From: Paludibacteraceae bacterium
GTDB taxonomy: Bacteria > Bacteroidota > Bacteroidia > Bacteroidales > Paludibacteraceae
NCBI GenBank assembly: GCA_905233935.1
Contig: CAJOFU010000012.1
Coordinates: forward strand, 1-57,251
Reading direction: 5' to 3'
DNA: 57,251 bases
The translations under genes were made by a program, and so were the position numbers. Within the stretch, counting starts at the first letter, position 1. Each line of letters starts with the position of its first letter. The notes beneath the pieces are model-generated. The model ran no database searches, had not been told where the DNA came from, and worked only from the letters and a program-made list of their open reading frames with translations. Shown here piece after piece: positions 23,013 through 31,917 of the stretch.

Positions 23013-25856
23013 ATGAAAGTGAACGTTAAACTACTACTGTTTTGGGTTGCTGTCACGTTTGCGATGGCAGCCATGGCGCAACAAGAACCGCAGATTCCTG
23101 TTGACAACCAAGTACGTATCGGTCATCTGGACAATGGCCTGACGTATTACATCCGTCATCATGCCGAGCCGCAAGGTCAGGCTAACTTCTACATTGCGCA
23201 GAAGGTCGGTTCGATCCTCGAGGAAGAGAACCAGCGCGGTTTGGCGCATTTCCTCGAGCACATGTGTTTCAACGGTACGCAGCACTTCCCCGGCAACGGC
23301 GTGATCACGTATTGCGAGCGCATCGGTGTGAAGTTCGGTTACAATCTGAACGCCTACACCTCGATTGACGAGACGGTGTACAACATCGACAACGTACCGG
23401 TAGCCACCGTGCCGTCGTCTATTGATTCCTGTCTGTGGATCTTGCACGATTGGGCAGACGGCTTGTTGCTGACAGATGAGGATATTGACCACGAGCGTGG
23501 TGTGATACATGAAGAGTGGCGTACGCGTGCCACGGCTCAGATCCGTTTGTTGGAGCAAATCCTGCCGAACATCTATCCCGTGGGCACAGAGCACGCTCGT
23601 CCGGACGGCTCGAACCGCTACGGTCACCGTTTGCCGATAGGATTGATGGAAGTGGTGGATTACTTCCCCTACCAAGTGCTGCGCGACTACTACGAGCAGT
23701 GGTATCGTCCGGACTTGCAGGGCATAGTCGTAGTGGGCGACATTGATGTGGATGTCATCGAGGCAAAGATCAAAGATATATTCGGCACTATAGCCAAGCC
23801 GGTTGATCCCAAGGAGCGTTACTACGTGCCTATCCCTGACAACGAGGAGCCTATCATCTTCCTCGGCACGGACAAAGAGCAGACCAACGCCCTGTCGTTT
23901 GTTTGCTTCAAGCACGATCCGTATCCCCTTGAACTGCGTAGCGGCATCAACTACTACGTCTATCGCTATGCGATGAATGCGGCGGTGTATATGCTCAATG
24001 CGCGCCTGAGCGAACTCAGTCAGTCGGCTGACGCACCGTTCATAGGAGCCGGAGTAGAGGATGGCGAGTTCTTTATCGCCAAGACCAAACATGCCTTTAT
24101 GGGTACGGTGGCTTCGTCGGAGGACGGTCTGACGCGCGCCGTGACAACGCTGTACAGAGAGATGCTCCGCGCCGTGCGTAACGGATTTACCGAGTCGGAG
24201 TACGAGCGAGCCAAAGCGGAGATGTTAGCCGGTGCGGAGGCTGCATACAATGCCCGCGACAAAAAGAAGAGTTCGGAGTTCTGCCGCGAGTACGTACGTA
24301 ACTTTGTGGATAACGAACCTATCCCGGGCGCAGAAAACGACCTGATGATGATGCAGCAGATAGCGCCGATGGTAACAGCCGAGATGATCGGTCAGGTTTT
24401 GGCGCAGACAGTAGGGCAGAACAACCTCGTGCTGTTTGCCATGCTGCCGGAGAAAGAGGGACTCCAATACCCCTCGAACGACGAGATGAAAGCCGCCTTG
24501 GCTGCCGTGGCTTCCGAGCAGATTGAGCCGTATCAGGAAGCGCTCTCTGACGAGCCGCTGTTGCCCGCTGAGCCCAAAGCCGGCAAGGTGAAAAAGAGCA
24601 AGGCCGACCAACTCGGTTACACCAAATACCAACTGTCTAATGGCGTGAATGTGTATTTCCGCCCGACGGATTTCAATGCCAACGAAGTGCTGATGCTTGC
24701 GTTCAGCAAGGGCGGAATGATTCAATATTCCGAGTCCGACGCTGCTGACCTGAAGATCCTCAACGATGCCATTGATGCCGGCGGCTTGGGCGCATTCAGC
24801 AAGACGGATCTACAGAAAGTGCTTGCCGGACGTAAGGTAAGCGTCAAACCGCACGTAGGTTTGTACGACGAGTATATCAATTCGTCGTCCACGCCGAAGG
24901 ATCTGGAGACAATGTTCCAACTCAACTACCTGTACTTCACAGCCTTGCGTGAGGATGACGAGGCGTTTGGTTCGCTCAGAGAACGTACACGCGCCATGGT
25001 AGCCAACCGCGAACAAGACCCGTCGTCAGCTTTGCAAGATACAGTCATGACGTCGCTGTTCAACCATAGCAAACGCGTAGAGCCGATTCACAGTGAGGAT
25101 ATGGATAAAATGAACTACAAGCATATTATGCAGATTGCGCGTGAGCGTTTCAGCAATGCTGCGGACTTCACGTTCATTATCACCGGAGCTGTGGACGAAG
25201 CAACGCTGTTGCCGCTACTGGAGAAGTATATTGCTTCGCTGCCCACAACCAAAAAACACGAAACGATTGACATCAGTCTTGTGGATTACCGGAAAGGTGA
25301 GCAACACCACCAGTTCGAGCGCGAGATGCAAGTGCCGATGGCAACGAACGTGTTCTTCGATCACGCCGATATTCCTTACACGCTCAAGAACAAACTCTCG
25401 TTCGATCTGGCACTGAATGCGTTGAGCGTTGTGCTGCTCGAAGAGATCCGCGAGAAGGAAGGCGGTACGTACGGCATTGGCGCATACGGCGAACTGACCG
25501 GCAACCCTGCACCGCGTCAGAAGGCGTACATGCAGATCGCTTATCAGACCAACCCCGAGCGCTATGAGTACCTCAACCAGCGTGTGCGTGACATCATCGC
25601 ACAGATGACCGGCGAAGGCCTGACGGAAGAGAACCTGCAGAAAGGTAAGGAGTTCACGCTCAAGAACCACAACGAAGCGCTGCGCGAGAACGACTACTGG
25701 CAGTCGGCTATGGAGAATCTGCTTTGCACAGGCGTTGATATAACGCGCGACTATGAGCAGGTGCTCGGCAGCATTACCGTTGAGGATGCACGCGCTATCC
25801 TAAAGGCACTGCTCGATGCCAACAACCACACCGAAGTAATTATGATAGGTAAGTAA
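23013..25856 (+). CDS. M16-family zinc metallopeptidase, exported
   Basis: This 947-residue protein has a signal peptide (LLLFWVAVTFAMAAMAQ, residues 7-23). The inverted zinc motif HFLEH is at residues 79-83, and the third ligand is in the DHERGVIHEEWR region near 160. It is built as two M16 halves (about 30-480 and 530-940), like PqqL-type peptidases. The second half lacks HxxEH and would be the inactive partner that closes the peptide chamber. Length and layout are normal. It probably acts in the periplasm on small peptides. It is followed directly by mntP, whose ATG abuts its TAA. Confidence 0.92.
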   Translation: MKVNVKLLLFWVAVTFAMAAMAQQEPQIPVDNQVRIGHLDNGLTYYIRHHAEPQGQANFYIAQKVGSILEEENQRGLAHFLEHMCFNGTQHFPGNGVITYCERIGVKFGYNLNAYTSIDETVYNIDNVPVATVPSSIDSCLWILHDWADGLLLTDEDIDHERGVIHEEWRTRATAQIRLLEQILPNIYPVGTEHARPDGSNRYGHRLPIGLMEVVDYFPYQVLRDYYEQWYRPDLQGIVVVGDIDVDVIEAKIKDIFGTIAKPVDPKERYYVPIPDNEEPIIFLGTDKEQTNALSFVCFKHDPYPLELRSGINYYVYRYAMNAAVYMLNARLSELSQSADAPFIGAGVEDGEFFIAKTKHAFMGTVASSEDGLTRAVTTLYREMLRAVRNGFTESEYERAKAEMLAGAEAAYNARDKKKSSEFCREYVRNFVDNEPIPGAENDLMMMQQIAPMVTAEMIGQVLAQTVGQNNLVLFAMLPEKEGLQYPSNDEMKAALAAVASEQIEPYQEALSDEPLLPAEPKAGKVKKSKADQLGYTKYQLSNGVNVYFRPTDFNANEVLMLAFSKGGMIQYSESDAADLKILNDAIDAGGLGAFSKTDLQKVLAGRKVSVKPHVGLYDEYINSSSTPKDLETMFQLNYLYFTALREDDEAFGSLRERTRAMVANREQDPSSALQDTVMTSLFNHSKRVEPIHSEDMDKMNYKHIMQIARERFSNAADFTFIITGAVDEATLLPLLEKYIASLPTTKKHETIDISLVDYRKGEQHHQFEREMQVPMATNVFFDHADIPYTLKNKLSFDLALNALSVVLLEEIREKEGGTYGIGAYGELTGNPAPRQKAYMQIAYQTNPERYEYLNQRVRDIIAQMTGEGLTEENLQKGKEFTLKNHNEALRENDYWQSAMENLLCTGVDITRDYEQVLGSITVEDARAILKALLDANNHTEVIMIGK

Positions 25857-26453
25857 ATGGATATCTTGTCAATCATATTCCTCGCCATCGGATTAGCCAT
25901 GGACTGTTTTGCGGTATCTATAGCGCAAGGCATGCAGCGTACACCCTTGCGTTCGGTTATTCCGATGGCGATACTCTTTGGACTATTCCAAGGTGGCATG
26001 CCGCTCATTGCGTACTATGCCGGAGGAGTATTTGAGGATTTCTTTACCCGCTGGAGTCATTGGATAGCACTTGTGCTGCTTGTGTTCATAGGAGGGAAGA
26101 TGCTTGTTGAGGCGTGGAAGGAGAAGTCAGAAGTCAGAAGTCAGAAGTCAGGATTCAGAAGTCAGGATTCAGAATTCAGAAGTCAGACGGCACTGACCTT
26201 GAGTAAAATGCTTATATTGGCTGTTGCTACGAGTATAGATGCGTTGTCAATTGGGGTGCTGTTTATTCCTGTGCCGGAAGTGCTGTGGCTAGCGATTGCG
26301 CTTATTGCGGCGACGAGCACGTTGTTTTCGCTGGTAGGATTCTGGCTGGGGAAGATCTTTGGTGAGCATATCAGAGTCAATGCCAATATACCCGGTGGCT
26401 TGATACTGATAGCCATCGGAATAAAGATCTTCGTTGAAGGTTTATTAGCGTAA
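25857..26453 (+). CDS. mntP: Manganese efflux pump MntP, with repeat-encoded insert
   Basis: This 198-residue membrane protein begins MDILSIIFLAIGLAMDCFAV, with the conserved Asp of MntP helix 1 in AMDCFAVS. The second repeat has ATSIDALSIGV. Six membrane segments can be counted. Between segments 3 and 4 lies a 22-residue stretch (about 89-110, SEVRSQKSGFRSQDSEF) encoded by TCAGAAG repeats that also occur in gaps between genes. It sits in the cytoplasmic loop, where it may be tolerated. MntP exports Mn2+ from the cytoplasm. No yybP-ykoY-type riboswitch is seen upstream, since the gene abuts the M16 gene. Confidence 0.9.
   Translation: MDILSIIFLAIGLAMDCFAVSIAQGMQRTPLRSVIPMAILFGLFQGGMPLIAYYAGGVFEDFFTRWSHWIALVLLVFIGGKMLVEAWKEKSEVRSQKSGFRSQDSEFRSQTALTLSKMLILAVATSIDALSIGVLFIPVPEVLWLAIALIAATSTLFSLVGFWLGKIFGEHIRVNANIPGGLILIAIGIKIFVEGLLA
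26122..26187 (+). repeat. TCAGAA repeat inside mntP
   Basis: Tandem AGAAGTCAG and GGATTCAG words, in frame with mntP. The same words occur at 21182-21219, 26983-27016, 36260-36313 and 46247-46285, and as the complement (GAATTCTGAA words) at 41157-41205. Confidence 0.8.
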
Positions 26454-26455
26454 CC

Positions 26456-26983
26456 TTATTGAAAGAAAGAGAAATGCACACTGCCGTAGGTGCGCAGGTC
26501 GATGAAGTGCGGATGACCGGAAAAGTCATATTGGTCACCGTGCTCCAAGACGAAGAGTCCGCCGGGCTTGAGCAGCTGAGGAACGATCAATGACGGCAGA
26601 GTAGGGAGTTCGTCCAAGGCGTAAGGCGGGTCAGCGAAGATGAGGTCGTACTTGGGGCAATTGCTGCGTAGGAACTTGAATACATCGCCGCGGATGAGGC
26701 GGAGATTGTTGATACCGAGGGATTTGCAGGTAGAGATGATGAAGTTCTGCTGTACATGAGCCAGTTCGACGGCAGTGACCTCACGTGCTCCGCGCGAGAC
26801 GCACTCCAAACCTATACCGCCGGTTCCGGCAAACAGGTCGAGAACATCTGCGCCTTCGAGATCAAGGCGATTCGTCAAAAGATTAAACAGACTCTCTTTG
26901 GCAAAGTCTGTTGTCGGACGAGCTGTAATATTTTTAGGGGGCATCAAACGACGCCCCCTAAATTTTCCACTAATAATTCTCAT
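26456..26983 (-). CDS. rsmD: 16S rRNA m2G966 methyltransferase RsmD
   Basis: This 175-residue protein starts MRIISGKFRGRRLMPPKNIT, the RsmD N-terminus, followed by the RPTTDFAKESLFNLL helix. The SAM site VLDLFAGTGGIGLE is at about residues 46-59 and the catalytic DPPY is in LIFADPPYALDEL. It modifies N2 of G966 in 16S rRNA on the assembled 30S particle. It is convergent with mntP, with ends only 2 bases apart. The downstream-oriented neighbour at 27020-27769 lies upstream on the same strand, so the two may be co-transcribed across the TCAGAA repeat at 26983-27016. Confidence 0.93.
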   Translation of the reverse strand: MRIISGKFRGRRLMPPKNITARPTTDFAKESLFNLLTNRLDLEGADVLDLFAGTGGIGLECVSRGAREVTAVELAHVQQNFIISTCKSLGINNLRLIRGDVFKFLRSNCPKYDLIFADPPYALDELPTLPSLIVPQLLKPGGLFVLEHGDQYDFSGHPHFIDLRTYGSVHFSFFQ

Positions 26984-27019
26984 TGTCAGAAATCAGTAAT
27001 CAGAAGTCAGAAATCAGAT

Positions 27020-27769
27020 TTATTCCCAGTTACCGGCGTTGTTGTTCGGAGCGTCGATAGAGCCTACTTTTAGACCGGGATAGTGATCGAGTTTCTGCTC
27101 CTTGTCGATGAGGTTGGTGAGCTCCTGTTTGTCCTGATCGTCGAGATAGGTCTTAAACGGTGCACGCGCCTCGAACAGGGGAACGTGGATGCCTTGTGAC
27201 GTCTTGTAGTTGTCGTTGACCTCAATCTCAAAACGCAGACCGTTCGAGAACGGAATAACCACAATCTGGTCAATAGTCTCTTCATTGAACTCGCCCTTGA
27301 AGATTGTCTCGATCATGTTGCGCTCAATGGTGTCACGACGGAAACCTTTCAGCCCAGCGCTGATAACGTCTTTGTCGTTCTCCCAGATGTACGCATAGAG
27401 AGCGTCTTGGTCATCGGTTTTGAGTTTGCTCATGGCTTTAGCCTTAGCTTTCTCGATGAGCTTAACGGCTTTGTGCTCCGTCATACCGGCTTCCAACTGC
27501 TTGTCGGTAAGCGAACCTTCCTTGAGCACTTCTTTCTTCGGAGTGTTCTTGAGGAAGAGAAGCAGCGAGTCAGGATCGGCGATGAAACGTCCGTGTTGGT
27601 TCTTGAACTCCACCTCCGCGGTACGGATGTGAACAAGGTTCTTTACCACATCAACCTCGCGTTGCGCGCGCGTTTCCTCAAATTGAATAGGGGTTACAAC
27701 GCTGTCCACGCAGATGTACGCCAAAAAGATGATAGCTACTGCCAGCAAAATACGAAATGTTGTCTTCAT
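27020..27769 (-). CDS. Membrane-anchored protein of unknown function
   Basis: This 249-residue protein starts with a single membrane segment or uncleaved signal (ILLAVAIIFLAYICVDSVV, about 7-25). A charged, mostly helical periplasmic part follows, with VDVVKNLVHIRTAEVEFKNQ, the shape of a pilin-like N-terminal helix (residues 38-62). The C-terminal half has NGLRFEIEVNDNYKTS and LFEARAPFKTYL. It ends in an Asn/Gly-rich tail. No family I can name. It reads toward rsmD and has its own promoter at 27828-27859. A role in the cell envelope is likely from topology alone. Confidence 0.7.
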   Translation of the reverse strand: MKTTFRILLAVAIIFLAYICVDSVVTPIQFEETRAQREVDVVKNLVHIRTAEVEFKNQHGRFIADPDSLLLFLKNTPKKEVLKEGSLTDKQLEAGMTEHKAVKLIEKAKAKAMSKLKTDDQDALYAYIWENDKDVISAGLKGFRRDTIERNMIETIFKGEFNEETIDQIVVIPFSNGLRFEIEVNDNYKTSQGIHVPLFEARAPFKTYLDDQDKQELTNLIDKEQKLDHYPGLKVGSIDAPNNNAGNWE

Positions 27770-27827
27770 GTTGTATTGTTTTGTTTAATTATATATCAAA
27801 AATGAGATAGTTCACACTAAAACGCTG

Positions 27828-27859
27828 CAAATTTACAAAAATATTTTGAAATATGCAAA
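27828..27859 (-). promoter_or_regulatory. Promoter of the gene at 27020-27769
   Basis: On the minus strand TTTG (27859-27856) and TAAATTTG (27835-27828) have the 20-base gap. It overlaps the divergent promoter at 27845. Confidence 0.7.
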
Positions 27860-27875
27860 TTTTTTTTTAATTTTG
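27845..27875 (+). promoter_or_regulatory. Probable promoter of the (p)ppGpp synthetase gene
   Basis: TTTG at 27845-27848 and TAATTTTG at 27868-27875, gap 19. It gives a leader of about 120 bases whose end is built from GTTAAA repeats (27950-27990). Confidence 0.5.
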
Positions 27876-27994
27876 CATGAAATTTGTGTGTGTATTTTCA
27901 GAATTGTAGCAAAAATTGGCAGTTTTAGGCAAAAATTTGCGCAAAAATTGTTAAAAAGTTAAATTGTTAAACTGTTAAATCGTTAAGTTGTCAG

Positions 27995-29434
27995 ATGGAA
28001 GATAGTAACAAAGTATTATACGATATACTGATTGAGCGTCTGGAGTTGTTGAGGACTTTGGATAAGGAGGGCGACAGTGACCGTCGTCGGCACGTGGCGA
28101 ACGAGACGGCAGCGTTGCATGCGCCATTGGCACACCGGCTGGGTCTGTATCAGATCAAGACGGAGATGGAGGATCTGGCGCTCAAGTTCACGGACTATAC
28201 CAAATATAAATATATCGCGTACGAGCTGGCAGCCAAGAAAGCCGAACGTGACGCGTATATAGCTTCGTTTATTGCACCGCTCGAGAAAAAACTGAAGGAT
28301 GCGGGGTTTGAGTTTACTATCAAGGGTAGGCCGAAATCCATCCATTCGATCTATCACAAGATGCAAGTGCAGCATTGCGATATAGACCGGATCTATGACT
28401 TGTTTGCCATCCGCATCATCCTCGACTCGCCGTTGGAGCGCGAGAAACAGGACTGCTGGCAGGTGTATTCGATCATCACCGACATGTATCAACCTAACCC
28501 GAAGCGATTGAGGGATTGGTTGAGTGTGCCGAAAGAGAACGGCTACGAGAGTTTGCATACGACGGTGCTCGGACCGGAAGGCAAGTGGGTGGAAGTGCAG
28601 ATCCGTACGCGCCGCATGGATGAGGTTGCGGAGAAAGGTGTGGCGGCTCACTGGGCGTACAAAGGCGTGGACGGCAACAAACTCAACACAGACAAACAGA
28701 GTGTGTATGTCTTCACTCCGACGGGCGATCTACGTCGTCTGCCATTCGGTTCGACGGTCTTGGATTTCGCGTTCTCTATTCATTCCGAAGTGGGATGCCA
28801 TTGCGTAGGTGGTCGCATTCGCGGGCAGCATGTTAGCATCCGACAAGTGTTGCAGAACGGTGACCAAGTAGAGATAAACACAGCTCCGAACCAGCATCCG
28901 ACAGCCGACTGGCTGAACTATGTTGCATCGTCGAAGGCGAAGAACAAGATCCGTCAGGCACTGAAGGAGGTTGAGTACAAACAAGCTGCCGAAGGACGTG
29001 AACTGCTTGAGCGCCGACTCAAGAACTGGAAGATAGAGTACGACGAGGCAATGGTGACGAAGCTTGTGCTCAAACTCGGATATAAAGCCATATCGGACTT
29101 CTACCAGGCCTTGGCGTTGGGCAAGGAGGATGTGGCGCGTATCAAGGAGTTGTACAACGAGGCAGAAACAGTGCATGTGCCTCTCAGCCCGCAACATGAG
29201 TATGTGCCGAACAATTCCAGTTCAGCGTTGGCTCTGGAGGTGGATATCAATGTTAAGAACGTGGACTATGCACTCGCCAAGTGCTGTAACCCGCAGCCAG
29301 GTGACCCGATTTTCGGGTTCATCAGCGTGCTGAAGGGAATACGAATTCACCACTGCGACTGCCCGAACGCGATTAATATGCGTGAACGGTTCCCGTACAG
29401 AGTTATTCCCGCACGTTGGAAAGAAAAACAATAG
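27995..29434 (+). CDS. RelA/SpoT-type (p)ppGpp synthetase lacking HD hydrolase and ACT domains
   Basis: This 479-residue protein begins at what is normally the end of the HD hydrolase domain (LLRTLDKEGDS, then APLAHRLGLYQIKTEMEDLA). The synthetase domain follows: GRPKSIHSIYHKM near 111-123, the DRIYDLFAIRII core, WLSVPKENGYESLHTTV near 175-191 and EVQIRTRRMDEVAEKGVAAH. A TGS domain (YVFTPTGDLRRLPFGST) and the Cys-rich DYALAKCCNPQPGD segment come next, but the protein stops before an ACT domain. Bifunctional homologues are about 730 residues. It should make (p)ppGpp but not degrade it; another enzyme would be needed. No remnant of the HD domain is seen upstream of the start. Confidence 0.85.
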   Translation: MEDSNKVLYDILIERLELLRTLDKEGDSDRRRHVANETAALHAPLAHRLGLYQIKTEMEDLALKFTDYTKYKYIAYELAAKKAERDAYIASFIAPLEKKLKDAGFEFTIKGRPKSIHSIYHKMQVQHCDIDRIYDLFAIRIILDSPLEREKQDCWQVYSIITDMYQPNPKRLRDWLSVPKENGYESLHTTVLGPEGKWVEVQIRTRRMDEVAEKGVAAHWAYKGVDGNKLNTDKQSVYVFTPTGDLRRLPFGSTVLDFAFSIHSEVGCHCVGGRIRGQHVSIRQVLQNGDQVEINTAPNQHPTADWLNYVASSKAKNKIRQALKEVEYKQAAEGRELLERRLKNWKIEYDEAMVTKLVLKLGYKAISDFYQALALGKEDVARIKELYNEAETVHVPLSPQHEYVPNNSSSALALEVDINVKNVDYALAKCCNPQPGDPIFGFISVLKGIRIHHCDCPNAINMRERFPYRVIPARWKEKQ

Positions 29435-29465
29435 TTGATAGTCGAAAGTCAAAAGTCGAAAGAAG

Positions 29466-30092
29466 ATGGAGAGTCAGTTGTTGGATAGTGCAGTTAATTC
29501 GTTTGCGTCGCTGCCCGGAGTAGGGCGGAAGACGGCATTGAGGCTGGTGTTGCATCTATTGCGTCAGCCGGAAACGGATGTGCAGGGGTTTGCCGACTCG
29601 CTGACACGTCTCAAACGCGAGGTGCATTACTGCTCGGAGTGCCGGAACATATCCGATACCGAACTCTGCCCTATATGCAGCAACGCACGCCGCGATCACT
29701 CGACAATCTGCGTAGTGGAGAATATCCAGGACGTGATGTCGATTGAGAACACCGGGCAGTACCACGGTGTGTATCATGTGCTTGGCGGAGTGATCTCGCC
29801 GATTGACGGCATCGGTCCGAAAGATATAGAGGTGGATAAACTCGTAGAGCGTGTGCTGACGGGGGAGGTGAAGGAGATTATTCTCGCTCTGCCGACGACT
29901 ATGGAAGGCGACACGACGAACTTCTACCTTTACAGGCGAATCATGAACAGCCTTGAGCAAGCCGGAAGGTCAACGGAAGAGCTGACCGTTTCGCTCATCG
30001 CGCGAGGCATAGCTATCGGCAACGAACTGGAATACACCGACGAGATAACGCTCGGACGGTCGATACTGAACAGAACAATATTTAACGGATAA
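29466..30092 (+). CDS. recR: Recombination mediator RecR
   Basis: This 208-residue protein has the N-terminal helix-hairpin-helix ([20 protein letters not shown]), the four-Cys zinc site [17 protein letters not shown] (about 56-72) and the Toprim domain with [17 protein letters not shown] and [16 protein letters not shown]. The C-terminus TEGD-like region reads [12 protein letters not shown]. All RecR marks are present and length is normal. RecR loads RecA on gapped DNA with RecF and RecO. It follows the (p)ppGpp synthetase gene by 31 bases of AGTCGAAAGTCAAA repeat and may share its transcript. Confidence 0.95.
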   Translation: MESQLLDSAVNSFASLPGVGRKTALRLVLHLLRQPETDVQGFADSLTRLKREVHYCSECRNISDTELCPICSNARRDHSTICVVENIQDVMSIENTGQYHGVYHVLGGVISPIDGIGPKDIEVDKLVERVLTGEVKEIILALPTTMEGDTTNFYLYRRIMNSLEQAGRSTEELTVSLIARGIAIGNELEYTDEITLGRSILNRTIFNG

Positions 30093-30104
30093 AACTAAAT
30101 AATT

Positions 30105-30611
30105 ATGTTAAAACCATCACATCATGCTTCCAAAGCAGAATGGCAGAAAAAATGCAATGTGTATTATTACGTTGTATATGCAACAATTATTGCCTTTTAT
30201 GCAGCAATTTGGTATTTGAACAATAATACCATAGCCGAAACTGGCGAGCCGTACAAGATGTTCGACGCGAACGAGACAGCCGGCATGATTCTGCAATACG
30301 GTGCCATTGTATATACGCTGGCTGCTATTCCCGGTGCGCTATACTGGATGAAACGTAGTTGTGCCAAAATAGCGAAGATAGAAGACGAGGAGTTAAAGTA
30401 TGATACCTATTATACGTACGCGCAAAAGCGAATGGGATTTGTTGCTTTGACTATGTATTTCGGGTTGGCTGCTTATTTGCTGTTAGGCGCATATAATCCG
30501 ATGCTTTGGTTGGCAGCTATTGGTGCAATAGCGTTTGTGTTCACCAAGCCTACACCCGGCAAAGCTCAAGAGGAACTCCGTCCACAGGACGAAAATAACC
30601 CGACATATTAA
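30105..30611 (+). CDS. Small integral membrane protein, unknown
   Basis: This 168-residue protein has four likely membrane segments: YYVVYATIIAFYAAIWYL (about 17-34), AGMILQYGAIVYTLAAIPGA (about 54-73), MGFVALTMYFGLAAYLLL (about 104-121) and PMLWLAAIGAIAFVF (about 125-139). The loop after segment 2 holds two Lys-rich patches (MKRSCAKIAKIEDEELK), and the C-terminus is charged and cytoplasmic. No family is recognised. It lies 12 bases after recR and upstream of the HAD gene in the same direction. No function can be given. Confidence 0.75.
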   Translation: MLKPSHHASKAEWQKKCNVYYYVVYATIIAFYAAIWYLNNNTIAETGEPYKMFDANETAGMILQYGAIVYTLAAIPGALYWMKRSCAKIAKIEDEELKYDTYYTYAQKRMGFVALTMYFGLAAYLLLGAYNPMLWLAAIGAIAFVFTKPTPGKAQEELRPQDENNPTY

Positions 30612-30653
30612 TACAATCGACCAAACTTGGTCGATACCTAAATCGTAAATGTT

Positions 30654-31079
30654 ATGACTATAGCCGTAGATTTTGATGGAACAATCGTCACCCACGCGTA
30701 CCCGCAGATTGGCAAACCTATCCCGTTTGCCATTGAGACGTTGAAGAAGCTCCAACGCGAAGACATGTGCCAGATTATCCTCTATACCTGCCGCGAGGGG
30801 CAACTGTTGGAGGAGGCAGTGAACTATTGCAAGGAGCGCGGGTTGGAGTTCTATGCCGTGAATGCCGCATTTCCCGAGGAAACGCCAGACATGCGTATCT
30901 CGCGCAAACTCGATGCCGACGTGTTCATCGACGACCACAACCTCGGCGGACTACCTGATTGGGGAGTGATCTATCAGATGATCCATAGCGGCAAACCTTT
31001 GAAACCCGCCGAGAATCATCAGTTCGATGACGAGAAACAGCGCCGCAAACCTTCCTTGTTTGAACGTCTGTTTGCATGA
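30654..31079 (+). CDS. HAD-superfamily hydrolase, BT0820-like
   Basis: This 141-residue protein starts MTIAVDFDGTIVTHAYPQIG, with the HAD nucleophile motif DFDGT at residues 6-10. YTCREGQLLEEAV carries motif II, and DVFIDDHNLGGLPDWG carries the motif IV acids. It is a minimal HAD core without a cap domain, like the Bacteroides protein BT0820, whose substrate is not well defined. Small phosphate esters are plausible substrates. Its last bases overlap the start of the GNAT gene (ATGA at 31076-31079), so the two are translationally coupled. Confidence 0.88.
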   Translation: MTIAVDFDGTIVTHAYPQIGKPIPFAIETLKKLQREDMCQIILYTCREGQLLEEAVNYCKERGLEFYAVNAAFPEETPDMRISRKLDADVFIDDHNLGGLPDWGVIYQMIHSGKPLKPAENHQFDDEKQRRKPSLFERLFA

Positions 31080-31600
31080 TTGATAGAAAGTCGATACTAT
31101 TACGCAAACTCGAGCCCGACGATCTGCCACAGCTCTACTTGTGGGAGAACGATGCCGAAGTGTGGCTCGACGGCAATACGCATAATCCGCTCTCTGAGGC
31201 GGATTTGCGCGATTATATACTGCGTACAACAGGTGATATCTATCAGGACGGTCAACTGCGGCTGATGATCTGTGTGCCGCAGAGCAGGGAAGGTCAAACG
31301 ACCGCCGGAGAGCCTGTAGGCTGCATCGATTTGTACGATGTGGATATCCGTAACAGGAAAGCCGCTGTGGCGATTTATGTGGCAAAAGAATGGCGCAATC
31401 AAGGAGTAGGAACAGAAGCACTAAAAAAACTAAAATTGTATGTGGCTAATATTCTGTGCTTTCGACTTTTGTATGCTATGGTAAGAGAAACAAATCTGAA
31501 CTCTCAAAAACTGTTTCAATCCGTTGGATTTCAGAATGTTGCATGCCTTCCTAAGTGGGTGAATGAAGGCAATATTTTCGTGTTGCAAACTATACTTTAA
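31076..31600 (+). CDS. GNAT-family N-acetyltransferase
   Basis: This 174-residue protein has the RimJ/RimL-type layout: LLRKLEPDDLPQLYLWEND at the start, a central GCIDLYDVDIRNRKAAVAIY and the acetyl-CoA loop KEWRNQGVGTEALKKLK (about 102-118). It ends with NLNSQKLFQSVGFQNVA, the usual alpha-beta end. The substrate is unknown; related proteins acetylate protein N-termini, spermidine or small amines. It overlaps the HAD gene by four bases. It is followed by 240 bases with no gene before the dnaA promoter, including a small hairpin GTTTTA-CAACA-TAAAAC near 31638 that precedes a T-run. Confidence 0.87.
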   Translation: MIDRKSILLRKLEPDDLPQLYLWENDAEVWLDGNTHNPLSEADLRDYILRTTGDIYQDGQLRLMICVPQSREGQTTAGEPVGCIDLYDVDIRNRKAAVAIYVAKEWRNQGVGTEALKKLKLYVANILCFRLLYAMVRETNLNSQKLFQSVGFQNVACLPKWVNEGNIFVLQTIL

Positions 31601-31842
31601 AGGCTCTTATTCTTGCGGATTATAAATAAGAAAAAAGTGTTTTACAACATAAAACGCCCGTTTTTGGCCAATTACTATGAAAACAAGCGAATAGATGCAA
31701 AAACCGGCATCATTCGCACCCCTAAAAATCAGTCAATTGAATGTTGATAACTTTTGCAATCGCCTGACATTCAGGCTGCATTTTGTAACTAATTGAATTT
31801 ATAAGGGGTTTGTAAAAAGTCAAAATCTGTCATTCGCAGAAA

Positions 31843-31874
31843 TTTGCAAATATCAAAAAAAAGTTGTACCTTTG
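31843..31874 (+). promoter_or_regulatory. Promoter of dnaA
   Basis: TTTGCAAATATC at 31843 and TACCTTTG at 31867-31874, gap 20. It shows that the longer dnaA frame from 31864 cannot be the real start. Confidence 0.8.
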
Positions 31875-31917
31875 CACTGCTTTTCGGAGAATACCCTCCG
31901 ATTTATTTTGCGCCATA

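Noticed and set aside
23034..24092. 352-codon open frame on the minus strand inside the M16 peptidase
   Set aside because: It is antisense to a clear M16 domain with HFLEH, has no promoter and no recognisable domain; it is a shadow of GC-richer codon use.
26122..26187. CRISPR-like or VNTR antigenic repeat in mntP
   Set aside because: The words match non-coding gaps elsewhere, so this is an intergenic repeat read in frame, not a dedicated protein repeat.
31601..31842. Replication origin next to dnaA
   Set aside because: No cluster of DnaA boxes (TTATCCACA-like) or AT-rich repeat set is seen; only a single weak GTTGATAAC.
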